Shown one piece after another: positions 62,806-64,000 of a stretch of 64,000 nucleotides of DNA. Under the pieces are notes generated by a model. The model was not told the origin of the DNA. It made no database searches and saw only the letters and a program-made list of their open reading frames with translations. How positions within the stretch are numbered: the stretch's first letter is position 1; each line of letters starts with the position of its first letter. A program made the translations under genes and the position numbers. The DNA comes from Sipunculus nudus (Eukaryota > Annelida > Sipuncula > Golfingiida > Sipunculidae), in the NCBI GenBank assembly GCA_026874595.1, contig CM049322.1, forward strand, positions 1,535,900-1,599,899, read 5' to 3'.

Positions 62806-64000
62806 ATGGTCGGAAAACGCATTTATTGAGACATAGTTCCTTTGTTTACACCTTGCTTACGCTTTGCTTATGCTTTGCTTATGGTGAAAACACCAAAGAA
62901 CTCAAGCATTTTTCTGCAAATACAGACAAGTATGAACCATAGGGACACAGCCTGGTTCCCTGGCTACACAGTAGTGCCTGTTAGTCATCATGAATCTAAA
63001 AATAAAGGGTCAAACCGTTCTATCTAAATCAGAAATAGATAATACTATAAATTTCAAAAAAGTGATAATATCGGGATTAGATACCCATTTTTCTTTTTTA
63101 CCTGAATTGATCAACAGTTATGTTCCAAATTCGACATAAATAGACTCTTGGAGAGCCTAATATTATATTTTATCTTCAGAATATGGTTGCAAATCGCCTT
63201 TATGGAGACATAATTCCTTTGCTTACATTTTGCTTACGCTTTGCTTATGCTTTGCTTACGAAGAAAACACCACCGATTTTAAGCATTTTTCTACAAATAC
63301 TCACAAATACTACCCATAGGGACACTGACTGGTTCACTGGCTAGACGAAAATACCTGTTAGTGTTCAGTACTCTAAATATTAGGGATCAAATTGTACAAT
63401 CAAAATCAGAAATAGCTATTACTTCTCAATTCTAAAAGTGATATAATCTAATTTAGGGACCCATTTTTCTCTTTTAACCTCAATATTCAAAAGTTTTTAT
63501 ACCATATTCGACATAAATAGACTGCTGGGAAGTCTAACATTATATTATTTCTTCGGAAAATGGTCGAAAAACGCATTTATGGAGAAATAGTTCCTTTGCT
63601 TACACTTTGCTTACGCTTTGCTTATGCTTTTCTTACGGTGAAAACACCAAAGATCTCAAGCAATTTTTTTGAAATACAGACAAGTATGAACCATAGGGAC
63701 ACAGCCTGGTTCCCTGGCTACACAATAGTGCCTGTAAGTCATCATGAATCTAAAAATTAAGGGTCAAACCGTTCTAACTAAATCAGAAATAGATAATACT
63801 ATTAATTTCAAAAAGTGATAATATCGAGTTTAGGGAGCCATTTTTCTTTTTTACCTGAAGTGATCAACAGTTATGTTCCTTCGACATAGATAGACTCTTG
63901 GAGAGCCTAATATTATATTATATCTGCAGAATATGGTTGCAAATCGCCTTTATGGAGACATAGTTCCGTTGCTTACATTTTGCTTACGCTTTGCTTATGC
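62806..64000 (+). repeat. Start of another 20-monomer block, cut by the window end
   Basis: The order is B1 (62806), A3 (63183), B3 (63560) and partial A1 (63933). It carries the same ATTTATTGAGAC and GGCTAGACG changes as 33838-34592, so it is the mega-duplicate of that stretch. Confidence 0.9.

Larger units (their letters stand above)
1..64000 (+). repeat. Satellite DNA array of alternating A and B monomers (~377 bp)
   Basis: The entire window consists of about 170 head-to-tail monomers of roughly 374-378 bp with no other sequence between them. Class A monomers begin at, for example, 350, 1100, 1855 and 2608. Class B monomers begin at 727, 1478, 2231 and 2986. The classes alternate all the way to 63933, apart from three hybrid monomers. 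All copies have the same orientation, and no inversion, transposon insertion or unique spacer is visible. Monomer length is close to two nucleosome repeats, as in many centromeric and pericentromeric satellites. That role is inferred from the family type, not shown by the sequence. No stretch of more than 300 bases lies outside the repeat. Confidence 0.98.
38349..64000 (+). repeat. Mega-unit 2, cut by the window end
   Basis: About 25.6 kb of a second mega-unit, running off the right edge inside an A monomer that starts at 63933. By eye I found about two dozen single-base or one-base indel differences from mega-unit 1. Examples are GCTAACGC near 39163, TTCACCTC near 43910, GCCTTGTTCC near 47153, CCATATTCG near 48080 and CTATATAAAT near 48730. 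This implies roughly 0.1% divergence and a recent origin, or an assembly effect that must be excluded. Confidence 0.9.

Noticed and set aside
350-63760. Dozens of open frames of 61-87 codons on the + strand, with hydrophobic stretches such as IVPLLT and FAYALLT
   Set aside because: They are the same satellite segment repeated. The hydrophobic part is the translation of the 11-bp units, differences between classes are mostly non-silent, and many copies carry stops or frameshifts. The 87-codon versions only reflect an upstream ATG or a lost stop. None is annotated as a gene.
1-64000. CRISPR array
   Set aside because: The repeats are ~377 bp and contiguous, with no unique spacers between short repeats.
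1-64000. Tandem gene family, rDNA or tRNA cluster
   Set aside because: No rRNA or tRNA structure is recognisable, and no conserved coding pattern is present. The B-box-like motif alone is not enough for an RNA gene.
1-64000. Transposable element or LTR remnants
   Set aside because: I saw no terminal repeats, target-site duplications, reverse transcriptase or transposase reading frames, and no break in the monomer series.
1-64000. Assignment to a named satellite, for example beetle satellites of similar monomer length or primate alpha satellite
   Set aside because: Monomer length alone is not diagnostic (alpha satellite is ~171 bp). I cannot compare the sequence with references, so naming would be a guess. 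A database search with the A and B consensus would decide.

Overview
The whole 64-kb window is one uninterrupted eukaryotic satellite DNA array. I see no protein-coding gene, RNA gene, transposon or unique flanking sequence. The DNA is AT-rich and built from about 170 head-to-tail monomers of roughly 374-378 bp, all in the same orientation. There are two monomer classes. Class A starts with ATGGTTGCAAATCGCC and class B starts with ATGGTCGGAAAACGC. They differ at about 16% of positions over their first 200 bp and alternate strictly A-B-A-B, giving a basic dimer of about 754 bp. This layout is typical of centromeric or pericentromeric (sometimes subtelomeric) heterochromatin in animals and plants. 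The sequence alone does not let me name the species.

The array is nested at several scales. (1) Four copies of an 11-bp unit sit inside each monomer. (2) The A or B monomer is about 377 bp. (3) The A+B dimer is about 754 bp. (4) Modules of 4, 6 or 8 monomers each begin with a diagnostic B variant (called B1 here). (5) A 17-monomer block of 6.40 kb and a 20-monomer block of 7.52 kb are each tandemly duplicated. (6) A mega-unit of about 29 kb starts near 8.6 kb and again near 38.3 kb, and runs off the right end. The two mega-units differ at only about two dozen positions that I could find by eye over about 25 kb, plus one exact dimer deletion.

Layout: 1-2230 is the tail of a preceding unit and matches 33866 onward. 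2231-8628 and 8629-14652 are two copies of the 17-mer block, each with a recombinant A/B hybrid monomer that breaks the alternation. 14653-21796 is a mixed segment carrying two copies of a distinctive three-monomer module (B4-A6-B6). 21797-24805 is a 1504-bp four-monomer block in two tandem copies. 24806-26314 links to the 20-mer blocks at 26315-33837 and 33838-38348 (partial). From 38349 the order restarts with a 17-mer block lacking one dimer, and the mega-unit repeats to the end.

There are no genes acting together here. The content records repeated unequal exchange: shared private mutations order the events (hybrid and block duplications first, mega-duplication last). A 60-bp box nearly identical between A and B contains or borders several of the exchange points. 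An open frame of 66 codons recurs in most monomers, but the substitution pattern argues against it being a gene.
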